A stretch of DNA of 36,782 nt from Acidimicrobiaceae bacterium. GTDB taxonomy: Bacteria > Actinomycetota > Acidimicrobiia > Acidimicrobiales > UBA8190. The stretch spans positions 1 to 36,782 of the forward strand of contig PLZB01000103.1 of assembly GCA_003151955.1 (NCBI GenBank), written 5' to 3'. Numbering within the stretch: position 1 is the first letter of the stretch; each line of letters begins with the position of its first letter. Shown here in pieces: positions 16,098 to 23,290 of this stretch. The notes beneath the pieces are model-generated. The model saw only the letters and a list, made by a program, of their open reading frames with translations, was not told the DNA's origin and made no database searches. Both the position numbers and the translations under genes were made by a program.

Positions 16098-17660
16098 TCA
16101 GCTCGAGCAGACGGTGTCCGGGGCCGGGACGGTCCCCGCCACCAGGTAGGCCTCGTCGATGGAGCGGACACAGGAACTGTAGAAGTAGGCCACGTGGTCC
16201 TCGCCGACCCGGGTCACGAGGACCCCGTGGGCGAGCTCACCGGCCAGGCTCACGGCCCAGCCGTAGGGGGTGGCCGGGTCCTTGGTGGTCCCCGTCACGA
16301 GGATGGCCGGCGACCCTGTGGCCGTGGCCGGCCCCGGGACCCGGCTGGCCGGGGTGGGCCAGACCGCACAGCCCAGGTCCCCCCAGGCCAGGAGCGGTCC
16401 GAAGACCGGGGCGGCCGCCGCCGCCGTCTGGGCCCAGCCGGCAGAGAGGCCGGTGTCGGTGGAGGTGGGGTGGTCGGCGCAGTTGATGGCCGTCGAGGCG
16501 TCCCCGGCGTTCGGGGCCCCCGCCGTGTTGTACCGATCGGAGAGGGCCAGGATCCCGGAGCCGTTCCCCCCCTCGGCGTCGGCCAGGGCCTGCCCGAGCC
16601 CGGCCCAGCCCGACCGGGAGTAGAGGCTGTCGAGGAGGGCGTCGTAGAACTCCCCCGGACCCGCCACCCGGCCGCCCCCGCCGGCCAGGGCCTGGGTCCG
16701 GCTCGACTGGATGAGCCCCAGGACGGCGGTGGTGGGGTCCCCGGCCGGGTGCCAGGCGCACCCGGCCGAGAGGCACCAGGTGAAGAAGTCCCCGAGGACG
16801 GTCTCGAAGCCCTCGGCCTGCTCGAGGGAGAGCTCCTCGAGGCTGAGGGCGGGGTCGATGGCCCCGTCGAGGACCATGGCCCGGACCCCGGTTGGGAAGA
16901 GCTCGGCGTAGGTGGCCCCGAGGAGGGTGCCGTAGGAGTGGCCGATGTAGGTGAGGAGGGGGTCCCCCAGGGCGGCCCGGATCCGGTCCAGGTCCCGGGC
17001 CACGTCCACCGTCCCCACGAAGGCGAGGAGGCTCCCGCTGTACCTGGCGCACCCGGCCGCGTAGGCCCGGAACTCGCCCAGGAGGGCACCCTGGGCTGCC
17101 GGGGTGCTCGGGATCGGGTCGGGGAGGGGGTTCTGGGGGAGCCCGCCCCCCGACGGTGGGGCGGTGGGGTCGCTGCAGTGGACCGGATCGCTCGCCCCCA
17201 CCCCCCGGGGGTCGAAGGAGACGATGTCGAAGTCGGCCAGGAGTTGGGGGCTCAGGACGGAGAGCTCCTCCGGGAGGTCATCGATCCCCGATCCCCCCGG
17301 CCCCCCCGGGTTGATCACCAGCGAGCCGATCCGGGCCGACGGGTTCCCGGCCGGGTGTCGGGCCAGGGCGATCTCGATCGTCGCCCCCTCGGGATGGCCG
17401 TAGTCCAACGGGACGCCGACCGAGCCGCACTGGAGCCCGCTGCGGCAGGGCGTCCAGGACACCGGCGGTGGGGGAGGCAGCGCCGGTTCCGTGGTGGTCG
17501 TGGTCGTCATCGGGGCGGTCGAGGTCACGGAGGTGGCCCGGGAGCGGGCTGTGGTCGGGGCCCCGGCGCCGTGGTTCCCGCTTCCGCAGCCGCTCTGCCC
17601 CAGGAGGAGCAGGCTCAGGAGGACCAGCCCGGCGGCGACTCGGATCCGGCCGGTACCCAT
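16098..17660 (-). CDS. Secreted TAP-like alpha/beta hydrolase (tripeptidyl aminopeptidase/SlpD type), probable lipoprotein
   Basis: 520 residues. A hydrophobic signal (VAAGLVLLSLLLLGQSGC) ends in a possible lipidation cysteine at 25; the -3 residue is Gln, so the lipobox is not ideal. A Thr/Pro-rich linker runs to about residue 65. The fold of Streptomyces tripeptidyl aminopeptidases follows: CGSVGVPLDYGHPEG, LVINPGGPGGSGID (oxyanion region), DIVSFDPRGVGASDPVHC, the nucleophile in YIGHSYGTLLGATYAELFP, and the C-terminal TAP-like part with TGTTKDPATPYGWA (acid) and VGEDHVAYFYSSC (histidine). It should cleave peptides or esters outside the membrane. The start lies 16 bases from a 20-bp palindrome inside the end of the preceding gene. 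Confidence 0.88.
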   Translation of the reverse strand: MGTGRIRVAAGLVLLSLLLLGQSGCGSGNHGAGAPTTARSRATSVTSTAPMTTTTTTEPALPPPPPVSWTPCRSGLQCGSVGVPLDYGHPEGATIEIALARHPAGNPSARIGSLVINPGGPGGSGIDDLPEELSVLSPQLLADFDIVSFDPRGVGASDPVHCSDPTAPPSGGGLPQNPLPDPIPSTPAAQGALLGEFRAYAAGCARYSGSLLAFVGTVDVARDLDRIRAALGDPLLTYIGHSYGTLLGATYAELFPTGVRAMVLDGAIDPALSLEELSLEQAEGFETVLGDFFTWCLSAGCAWHPAGDPTTAVLGLIQSSRTQALAGGGGRVAGPGEFYDALLDSLYSRSGWAGLGQALADAEGGNGSGILALSDRYNTAGAPNAGDASTAINCADHPTSTDTGLSAGWAQTAAAAAPVFGPLLAWGDLGCAVWPTPASRVPGPATATGSPAILVTGTTKDPATPYGWAVSLAGELAHGVLVTRVGEDHVAYFYSSCVRSIDEAYLVAGTVPAPDTVCSS

Positions 17661-18820
17661 CGGGCCACTCTGCCACGGCCCTCACCGGTGAGGGCCGTGG
17701 GGGTACCCGTCCCCGACGACTGCTGGGACATGACGGCCGCATCGACCACCTGCGTGGCGTGTGGCTTCCCACCGTTCGGGCAGAGTGGCCTACTTGGTCT
17801 CGGAGGCGGGGAGGGGGAGGGGGGACCTGTGTACTGCCAGGGCCTCGGGGTCGACGGCACCCGGGCCGGGAGCACAGCCAGGGCCAGGAGGGCGACGAGG
17901 GGGCCGATGTTGGGGTCGGTTCCCGCTCCGGTCAGCGTCCCCCCGACCGCCTGGCCGGTGACCCAGAAGGCCAGGGAGACGAGGGCCCCGACGACCAGGA
18001 AGGGGGTGGGCCGCCGGCTCACGAGGGGGCCCACCCCGATGACCAGGGAGGCCCCGGCCAGGACCCAGGCCGTCTCCGTCCCGTGGCCGGCCGAGACGTT
18101 GGCCAGGTGCTCCAGCAGGGGCCGGTACCAGCTCGGCTGGGCCTGGGCCATCATCTGGAGGTTGTCGTGGACCGACCCTGCCGCCCGGTTGGCCGGCTGC
18201 AGCCAGAGCAGGGCACCGAGGAGCCAGAACCCGCTCCAGGCCGCCAGGGGGGCACCCGGACCGAACCGTCCCGACCCCCCCGCCGACGAGGCCAGTCCGA
18301 CCGTCGCCCGGCCGGCCCCGTCCCTCTCCTGCGCCGGCCATACCAGGACCCCGATGACGGCGTAGAGGACGACCGCTCCCGGGGCCCCCATCAGCGGGGA
18401 GGCCGTCCCCGTGAGCACCGACCCGAACCCCTCACCGATCCACCACACCCCGAACGACCAGGCCACCATGGCAAGCAGGGCCGGCTTCACCGTCCGCCGG
18501 GACAGCAGCCCCACTCCGATGGCCAGCTGGGCCAGGCCGAAGAAGAGGTTCCAGACCCCCACCTCGGGCCGGATGACGTGGGCCATCGTCGTGATCGACC
18601 AGGCCACCGGAGCAGGCTGGTTCTGGGCGTTCGGGAGGATGATGTTGTCGACGAACCCCTTCCCGAACATCGGGGGCTGGAGCTGGAGGAGGCCGTCGAG
18701 GATCCAGAGCGCCCCGAGGGCCAGCTGGACCCGCCGGGCCGTGATCCCGAGTCGGGCCCCGAGACCCCGGACCCCTCCGCCGCGGCCTGCGGTTTCCTGC
18801 TCGATGGCGACCTCGGACAT
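17615..18820 (-). CDS. Multi-pass membrane protein with an internal duplication
   Basis: 401 residues from the ATG at 18820, which follows a GGGGAG site by 5 nt; the open frame to 19159 is not needed. Two halves repeat each other. Half 1 (from about residue 28): ALWILDGLLQLQPPMFG, QNQPAPVAWSITTMA, LAIGVGLLSRRTVKPALLAM, GVWWIGEGFGSVLTGTAS. Half 2: GFWLLGALLWLQPANRA, QAQPSWYRPLLEHLA, SLVIGVGPLVSRRPTPFLVV, AFWVTGQAVGGTLTGAGT. Each half has about four helices. I do not know the family; the layout suggests a transporter-like or oxidase-associated protein built by duplication. The C-terminal 70 residues are a disordered Pro/Ser-rich tail that overlaps the TAP gene by 46 nt. Confidence 0.7.
   Translation of the reverse strand: MSEVAIEQETAGRGGGVRGLGARLGITARRVQLALGALWILDGLLQLQPPMFGKGFVDNIILPNAQNQPAPVAWSITTMAHVIRPEVGVWNLFFGLAQLAIGVGLLSRRTVKPALLAMVAWSFGVWWIGEGFGSVLTGTASPLMGAPGAVVLYAVIGVLVWPAQERDGAGRATVGLASSAGGSGRFGPGAPLAAWSGFWLLGALLWLQPANRAAGSVHDNLQMMAQAQPSWYRPLLEHLANVSAGHGTETAWVLAGASLVIGVGPLVSRRPTPFLVVGALVSLAFWVTGQAVGGTLTGAGTDPNIGPLVALLALAVLPARVPSTPRPWQYTGPPSPSPPPRPSRPLCPNGGKPHATQVVDAAVMSQQSSGTGTPTALTGEGRGRVARWVPAGSESPPGWSS
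17663..17790. repeat. 12-bp inverted repeat flanking the TAP upstream region
   Basis: GGCCACTCTGCC at 17663-17674 and its exact reverse complement GGCAGAGTGGCC at 17779-17790 lie 104 bases apart at the 3' end of the duplicated membrane protein gene. They enclose the 20-bp palindrome at 17677. Length and exactness make chance unlikely but not excluded in GC-rich DNA. Confidence 0.4.
17677..17696. promoter_or_regulatory. Perfect 20-bp palindrome just upstream of the TAP-like hydrolase gene
   Basis: GGCCCTCACCGGTGAGGGCC is fully self-complementary, and the symmetry extends to 28 bp (17673-17700). It ends 16 bases before the start codon of the hydrolase at 17660. There is no T-run, so a classical terminator is unlikely; an operator or an mRNA hairpin hiding the ribosome-binding site is more likely. 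A near copy lies upstream of the second hydrolase at 19056. Confidence 0.5.
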
Positions 18821-19055
18821 CTCGACTCCCCTGCCCGCCCGCGCTCGCGGGTCGGGTTCTCGGCCCCCTGCACCGGTCGGTGGGGTTCCCCGACGACCGG
18901 CCGAGGTGCGTGAGGACCGCCCCCCGGCCGAGATCGCCCCCCCCGGGCGGACGAACCAGCCGTCCCCGTCAGCATAGCCGCCCCGCGCGAACTGGTCGGT
19001 CAGAATGTCAGATTCGGCCCGGGAGGGCTCCCGGGGCCCCCGGGTAGGATCAGCC

Positions 19056-19075
19056 GGCCCGCACCGGTGCGGGCC
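19056..19075. promoter_or_regulatory. Second 20-bp palindrome, upstream of the alpha/beta hydrolase at 19098
   Basis: GGCCCGCACCGGTGCGGGCC is fully self-complementary and differs from the palindrome at 17677 at only two symmetric bases (consensus GGCCCKCACCGGTGMGGGCC). It ends 22 bases before the GTG start. Both copies precede genes for alpha/beta hydrolases. Confidence 0.5.
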
Positions 19076-19097
19076 CCGGAGAAGGAGCCAGGCCGCC

Positions 19098-20348
19098 GTG
19101 GCCTTCGAAGCGTCCCAGATCACGAGAAGCCTGACCCGGGTCGAGGGCTTCCGGGACAACGAGTTCGACTACCAGCTCCTCCGGGTCATGGGCCTGGCCT
19201 CGTCCGGGGGCTCGACGGTGGGGGAGTGCCTGGCGGCGGCGGCGATGATCGCCGAGAGCGACACCGGGAGCTGGGCCCGGGTCTTCGGAGCCCTGGCCGA
19301 CCGGGTCGAGGCCGCCGCCGCCGACTGCCTGGCCGCCGGTCACCCCGTCAGCGCCCGGGCCCACCTCCTGCGGGCCTCCACCTACCACCGGGCCGCCGAG
19401 TACTACGCCGAGACCGACCCCGGCCTCCGGGGCGAGCTCGGCCGCCGCAGCGCCGAGGCCTTCCGCCGGGCCGCCGCCCTTCCCGGCCCCGGGCCCACCG
19501 TCGAGACCGTCGCCATTGCCTTCGAGGGGGCCGACCTCCCCGGCTACCTCGTCCATCCCCTCCCCGGGACCGTTCCCCCCGCCGGTCCGGCCGGGACCCT
19601 CGTCGTCCTCGGGGGCTTCGAGTCGACGGCCGAGGAGCTCTACTTCCAGCTCGGCGTCCCCGGGGCCGACCGGGGCTGGGAGGTCCTCGTCTTCGACGGC
19701 CCCGGCCAGACCGGCTGCATGCGGGACCACCCCGAGCTCACCTTCCGCCCCGACTACGAGGTCCCCGTCGGGGCCGTCCTCGACTTCCTCCAGGCCCGTC
19801 CCGGGACCGACCCCGACCGGGTGGCCCTGGCCGGCCTGAGCTTCGGGAGCTACTTCGCCGCCCGGGCCGCCGCCCACGACACCCGGATCCGGGCCCTCGT
19901 CCTCGACCCCCCCGTCTCCGACCTCTACCGCTACATGGAGGCCTGGCTCGGCCCCCCCGTCTTCGGCTCCCGCCGGGACATCCGGCCCGCCGACGTCGAC
20001 GGCGTCCCCGAGGACCTCCTCCTCCCCCAGATGGTCTGGGGCATCCTGGCCGTCTGCCGCCGGTTCGGCGTCAGCTCCCTCCACCGCTGGATCGAGGCCC
20101 TCGAGGCCTTCCGCCTGGGGGACTCCCTGGGGGCGATCGCCTGCCCCGTCCTGGCCCTGGTGGGGGAGCGGGAGGGGGCCGAGATCACCCGCCAGACCGA
20201 GGCCGTCGTGGCCGGGGTGGCCGGCCCCGCCACCCTCCGCCGCTTCGCCATGGACGACGGGGCCGACGCCCACGGCCAGGCCGGGAACCTCCCCCTGAGC
20301 GCCCAGGTCGTCTACGACTGGCTCGACGAGCTCTTCGTCGGGGACTGA
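19098..20348 (+). CDS. Alpha/beta hydrolase with helical N-terminal domain (pseudooxynicotine hydrolase/FrsA-like)
   Basis: 416 residues from the GTG at 19098, preceded by GGAGAAGGAG; the open frame upstream to 19005 runs through the palindrome and is unlikely to be used. Residues 1-130 are a helical domain; the hydrolase core follows, with GTLVVLGGFESTAEELYF (oxyanion strand), DRGWEVLVFDGPGQTGCM, the nucleophile elbow VALAGLSFGSYFAARAAA, and acid/histidine candidates in LALVGEREGAEI and DDGADAHGQAGN. This two-domain layout is that of 2,6-dihydroxypseudooxynicotine hydrolase and FrsA-like enzymes, which cleave C-C or ester bonds. The substrate here is unknown. Its stop overlaps the putative promoter of the ECF sigma gene. 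Confidence 0.83.
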   Translation: MAFEASQITRSLTRVEGFRDNEFDYQLLRVMGLASSGGSTVGECLAAAAMIAESDTGSWARVFGALADRVEAAAADCLAAGHPVSARAHLLRASTYHRAAEYYAETDPGLRGELGRRSAEAFRRAAALPGPGPTVETVAIAFEGADLPGYLVHPLPGTVPPAGPAGTLVVLGGFESTAEELYFQLGVPGADRGWEVLVFDGPGQTGCMRDHPELTFRPDYEVPVGAVLDFLQARPGTDPDRVALAGLSFGSYFAARAAAHDTRIRALVLDPPVSDLYRYMEAWLGPPVFGSRRDIRPADVDGVPEDLLLPQMVWGILAVCRRFGVSSLHRWIEALEAFRLGDSLGAIACPVLALVGEREGAEITRQTEAVVAGVAGPATLRRFAMDDGADAHGQAGNLPLSAQVVYDWLDELFVGD

Positions 20349-20372
20349 ACGTTTCGGGTCCGTCGGGCGTCT
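20346..20372 (+). promoter_or_regulatory. Candidate ECF-type (autoregulated) promoter of the sigma factor gene
   Basis: TGAAC (20346-20350) followed after 17 bases by CGTCT (20368-20372) fits the common ECF pattern GGAAC-N16-17-CGTC. Transcription would start near 20380, about 22 nt before the GTG start of the sigma factor, whose GGAGGGGC site fits in that leader. The -35 element overlaps the stop codon of the preceding hydrolase gene. ECF factors commonly read their own promoter. Confidence 0.5.
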
Positions 20373-20402
20373 ACCCGGTGTGACCGCGGCGGAGGGGCAG
20401 GC

Positions 20403-20885
20403 GTGACGAGGGAGTTCGAGGCGTTCTTCGCCAGCCACTACGACCGGACCCGCCGGGCCATGGTCGTCGCCCTCGGTGACGGCGACCTGGCCGAGGAGGC
20501 CACCCAGGAGGCCTTCTGCCGGGCCCTGCGCCGCTGGCGGAAGGTGGCCGGTCTGGAGCGACCGGAAGCATGGGTCCTCCTCGTGGCCCTCAACGTCAGT
20601 CGGGACGGGGCCCGCCGGGGGGCCCGTCACCGGGCCAAGGCCCCCCTCCTGGCCTCAGCCTCGGCGGTGGCCGACCGGGACGGGGAGGTCGACGACCGGA
20701 TGGCCCTGACCGAGATGCTGGCGGCCATGCCCGACCGTCAGCGCCAGGCCCTCGTCCTCCGGTTCTTCGGCCAGCTCTCGGTGGCCGAGGTGGCCCGGGC
20801 CATGGGATGCGCCGAGGGAACCGTCAAGTCCACGCTCCACGCCGCACTGGCGTCGGCCCGGACCAGCATGGAGGGAGTCCGATGA
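20403..20885 (+). CDS. ECF RNA polymerase sigma factor (SigE family)
   Basis: 160 residues. Region 2 has FEAFFASHYDRTRRAMVVAL, then LAEEATQEAFCRALRRWRKV, binding the -10 element and core; region 4 has MPDRQRQALVLRFFGQLSVA, then EVARAMGCAEGTVKSTLHAA, the -35-binding helix-turn-helix. There is no C-terminal extension. GTG start with a GGAGGGGC site. The stop codon overlaps the ATG of the next gene (ATGA), the usual arrangement for a sigma factor and its membrane-bound partner. It should direct transcription from its own promoter and perhaps other genes when its partner releases it. Confidence 0.93.
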   Translation: MTREFEAFFASHYDRTRRAMVVALGDGDLAEEATQEAFCRALRRWRKVAGLERPEAWVLLVALNVSRDGARRGARHRAKAPLLASASAVADRDGEVDDRMALTEMLAAMPDRQRQALVLRFFGQLSVAEVARAMGCAEGTVKSTLHAALASARTSMEGVR

Positions 20886-22426
20886 CGAGCACCGAGGACC
20901 TCGAGAACCGGATCGGGCGGGCCCTGGCGGCCGTTCCGGCCGGCCGGCCCGACCCCCTGGCCGACATCAAGGCCCGCTGGAACCGCCGCCGCCGGCGCCA
21001 GCGCTTCGGGGCCACCGGGCTCGTCCTGGCCGTCGTCGTGGCCGGGGGGACCCTGGCCCTGACCGCACCGCCCCCTGGTCGTGGGCCCGCCGTGGCCGGC
21101 GCCGTCACCACGACCTTCGCCCCCCTTTCGGCGGCGGCCACTCCGGCCCAGCTGGCCCAGGACGCCGGGGTCCTCCGGGCCCGGTTCGACGCCATGGGCG
21201 TCCCCGGGGCGGCCGTCTCGGTCAGCGGCGGAACCCTGGTCGTCTCCGGAGTCACCGGCCGGGAAGCCACCCTGGCCACGGCCACCCCCGTCTTCCTGGC
21301 CCGGCCCGTCCTTTGCGGGGCGGCCCCCTCCACCCCGGCCAACGGCTCGACGGCCCCGGTTGGGCTCCCGACCGGCTGCTCCGACCCCCGCTACGCCCTG
21401 ACGGCCGGCAACCTCGGCATCGCCGCCGGCGGGGGCGGCAGCATCGAGGTGCACCCCGTCCCCCCCGACCCGGCCCTGACCGAACAGCCTTCGACCACCC
21501 CGGCCCAGGAGCAGCCCTCGGCGCCGGCCCTCCTCGACACCTCCGACGGGAGCCAGCGCTACCTGGTCGGACCGGCCGGGGTGACCGGAGCCGACATCGC
21601 CTCCGCCTCGGTCAAGACGAGCGAGGCCGGACAGGTCCTCGTCGATCTGCGGCTGACGCCGGCCGGGTCGACGGCCTGGGACCAGCTGGCCCGGGCCGGC
21701 TTCCACCAGCTGATCGCCTTCGAGGTCGACGGGGTGATCGTCTCGGCCCCGCTGACCGAGGTGGGCCAGTCGACGTTCAGCTCCTTCCAGGGAGAGCTCC
21801 AGATAAGCGGGGGCTTCACGACATCGACGGCCGAATCGCTGGCCACTGAGCTCGACGGCGCCCTCCCGGCCCCCCTGGTCGAGCTGGGCCCGACCCCGAT
21901 CTGGCTCCCGGCCAGCTGCACGGCCACGCCCACCCTGGCTCCGACGACACCGACGCCGACCTGGCCCACCGGCTACCAGATCCTGGACGCCGTCCCGAGC
22001 GCCCTGGCCGCCCAGTACCCGACCGTCTACGGCGGCCTGGCCGCCGCACCGGCCACACCCGGGGAGACCGCCGTCGAGATCAACTCCCACTTCCTCATCT
22101 TCGAGACCGTCCGGGACCCCGCCCTCGAGGCCGAGGCCACGGCGGCCTACCCCGCCCCCCTCACGGTCACCTTCGAGGTCAGCTCCTTCAGCCAGCGCTG
22201 CCTCCTCGACGTCCAGGCTGGTGTGCTGGCGGCCGGACCGGCATTGGACGACGCGGGGATCACCCTTAGCGGCGTGGGCCAGGGGGAAGCCCAGGTCGGC
22301 GTCGGGGTGACCGACTGCGGGCCGGCGGGGGACCGGGCCACGACATGGTTCACCCAGCGGTGGGGGAGTGCGGTGGCGGTCACCACCTGTGAGTCCGCCC
22401 AGGTCATGCCGGGGCTCGCCGGTTGA
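20882..22426 (+). CDS. Putative sigma-factor partner with SecD P1-like extracytoplasmic domain
   Basis: 514 residues, ATG overlapping the sigma stop. Residues 1-41 are a short basic cytoplasmic segment (ending KARWNRRRRRQR), 43-61 a single transmembrane helix (GATGLVLAVVVAGGTLALT), and the rest is outside. Residues 90-145 resemble the P1 base of SecD (VLRARFDAMGVPGAAVSVSG ... VFLARPVL). Residues 225-335 resemble the SecD P1 head: VDLRLTPAGSTAWDQLA, AFEVDGVIVSAPLTEV, GELQISGGFTTSTAESLA, LDGALPAPLVE. A further 150-residue domain of unknown type, with several cysteines, completes it. No zinc-binding anti-sigma domain is seen, so anti-sigma activity is inferred from position and topology only. 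Confidence 0.75.
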   Translation: MTSTEDLENRIGRALAAVPAGRPDPLADIKARWNRRRRRQRFGATGLVLAVVVAGGTLALTAPPPGRGPAVAGAVTTTFAPLSAAATPAQLAQDAGVLRARFDAMGVPGAAVSVSGGTLVVSGVTGREATLATATPVFLARPVLCGAAPSTPANGSTAPVGLPTGCSDPRYALTAGNLGIAAGGGGSIEVHPVPPDPALTEQPSTTPAQEQPSAPALLDTSDGSQRYLVGPAGVTGADIASASVKTSEAGQVLVDLRLTPAGSTAWDQLARAGFHQLIAFEVDGVIVSAPLTEVGQSTFSSFQGELQISGGFTTSTAESLATELDGALPAPLVELGPTPIWLPASCTATPTLAPTTPTPTWPTGYQILDAVPSALAAQYPTVYGGLAAAPATPGETAVEINSHFLIFETVRDPALEAEATAAYPAPLTVTFEVSSFSQRCLLDVQAGVLAAGPALDDAGITLSGVGQGEAQVGVGVTDCGPAGDRATTWFTQRWGSAVAVTTCESAQVMPGLAG

Positions 22427-22438
22427 GTCCGCGGCCGC

Positions 22439-23176
22439 TCAGTCGAACCGGACGACCCGGGGCCCCTCGTCGCTGCGGCGGGTGTCCCCCCCGATGACGC
22501 TCACCACCTGCCGCCGGACCGGGTCCCAGTCGATCCGGCCGTTGGGCATCCGGGACGTCCGCATCGTCACCCCCCGGGCTGGGACCCCCCCGTCGGCCAC
22601 CGGCGGGTCGAGCCGGACCTGCCAGAAGGCCACGGGGTGGAGGACCCCACTGTTGTTGTCCCAGGCCTCGGTCCAGGAGCCTCCCCCGTCGGCCATGGTG
22701 GCGGGCACCCTCCGTCGCCGTCGGGGGAAGCGGATGGCCCCGACCAGGGTCTCGGGCTCCCCGGCTCCCCGGCCCAGCCGGAACTCGAACCAGTCCCCCT
22801 CGCGGTCCCCCGAGGTCCGCCGGAGCGAGGACCGGTAGCTCCCGGCCCCGAGGGGGAAGGGCATCCGGAGGCTCACATAGGGCCCCTCGTCGGTGCCGGC
22901 CACCGCACCCGCCCCCGGTCCGGGCCGGACCTCGGCCAGGTCGGTGGTGCCGAACCGGGAGAAGATGGCCAGCCCGATGGTCTGGACCCCGTGGTACATC
23001 CCCGTCCCGTCGACGGCCGCGTCGTAGAGCTGGAGGTAGAGGTGGCTCGAGGGCCCGGGGTCGTTGTCGAGATGGAAGGAGCTCACCACCTCGGCCAGGC
23101 CCTGGCGGGAGAACTTCCAGTTGGCATAGGTCATTCCCCCCTCGGGAGGATCGGGGAAGACCAGGGGGGAGTCCAC
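22439..23176 (-). CDS. Conserved-looking hypothetical protein, possibly DUF3472-like
   Basis: 245 residues, soluble, no signal peptide. Start taken at the GTG of 23176: a TAGCCT hexamer (23189-23184) ends 7 nt before it, so the mRNA may be leaderless. An ATG at 23134 is the alternative. The sequence is beta-rich with many aromatic residues: YANWKFSRQGLAEVVSSFHL, HLYLQLYDAAVDGTGMYHGV, QTIGLAIFSRFGT, GDWFEFRLGRGAGEPETLVG. The HGVQT...IFSRFG pattern recalls DUF3472 or similar sandwich domains that bind carbohydrates, but I am not sure. It is transcribed toward the sigma operon and converges on it with 12 bases between. Confidence 0.65.
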   Translation of the reverse strand: MDSPLVFPDPPEGGMTYANWKFSRQGLAEVVSSFHLDNDPGPSSHLYLQLYDAAVDGTGMYHGVQTIGLAIFSRFGTTDLAEVRPGPGAGAVAGTDEGPYVSLRMPFPLGAGSYRSSLRRTSGDREGDWFEFRLGRGAGEPETLVGAIRFPRRRRRVPATMADGGGSWTEAWDNNSGVLHPVAFWQVRLDPPVADGGVPARGVTMRTSRMPNGRIDWDPVRRQVVSVIGGDTRRSDEGPRVVRFD

Positions 23177-23217
23177 CCCGGCGAGGCTACCGGTCCCGTC
23201 TCGGGGCCGACCTGACG

Positions 23218-23258
23218 CGACGATCCCGCTGTCGCAGGCTGCGACAGCGGGATCGTCG
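23218..23258 (-). terminator. Long perfect hairpin after the Rpf gene
   Basis: Two perfectly complementary 19-base arms, CGACGATCCCGCTGTCGCA at 23218-23236 and its reverse complement at 23240-23258, are separated by only three bases. It lies 32 bases beyond the Rpf stop codon and 42 bases before the next start on the same strand. It has no T-run; many actinobacterial terminators lack one. It probably ends Rpf transcription; an operator for the next gene is less likely. Confidence 0.6.
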
Positions 23259-23290
23259 AGGGCAGTGCCGGGGTGATCCCGGCGTGGAGA

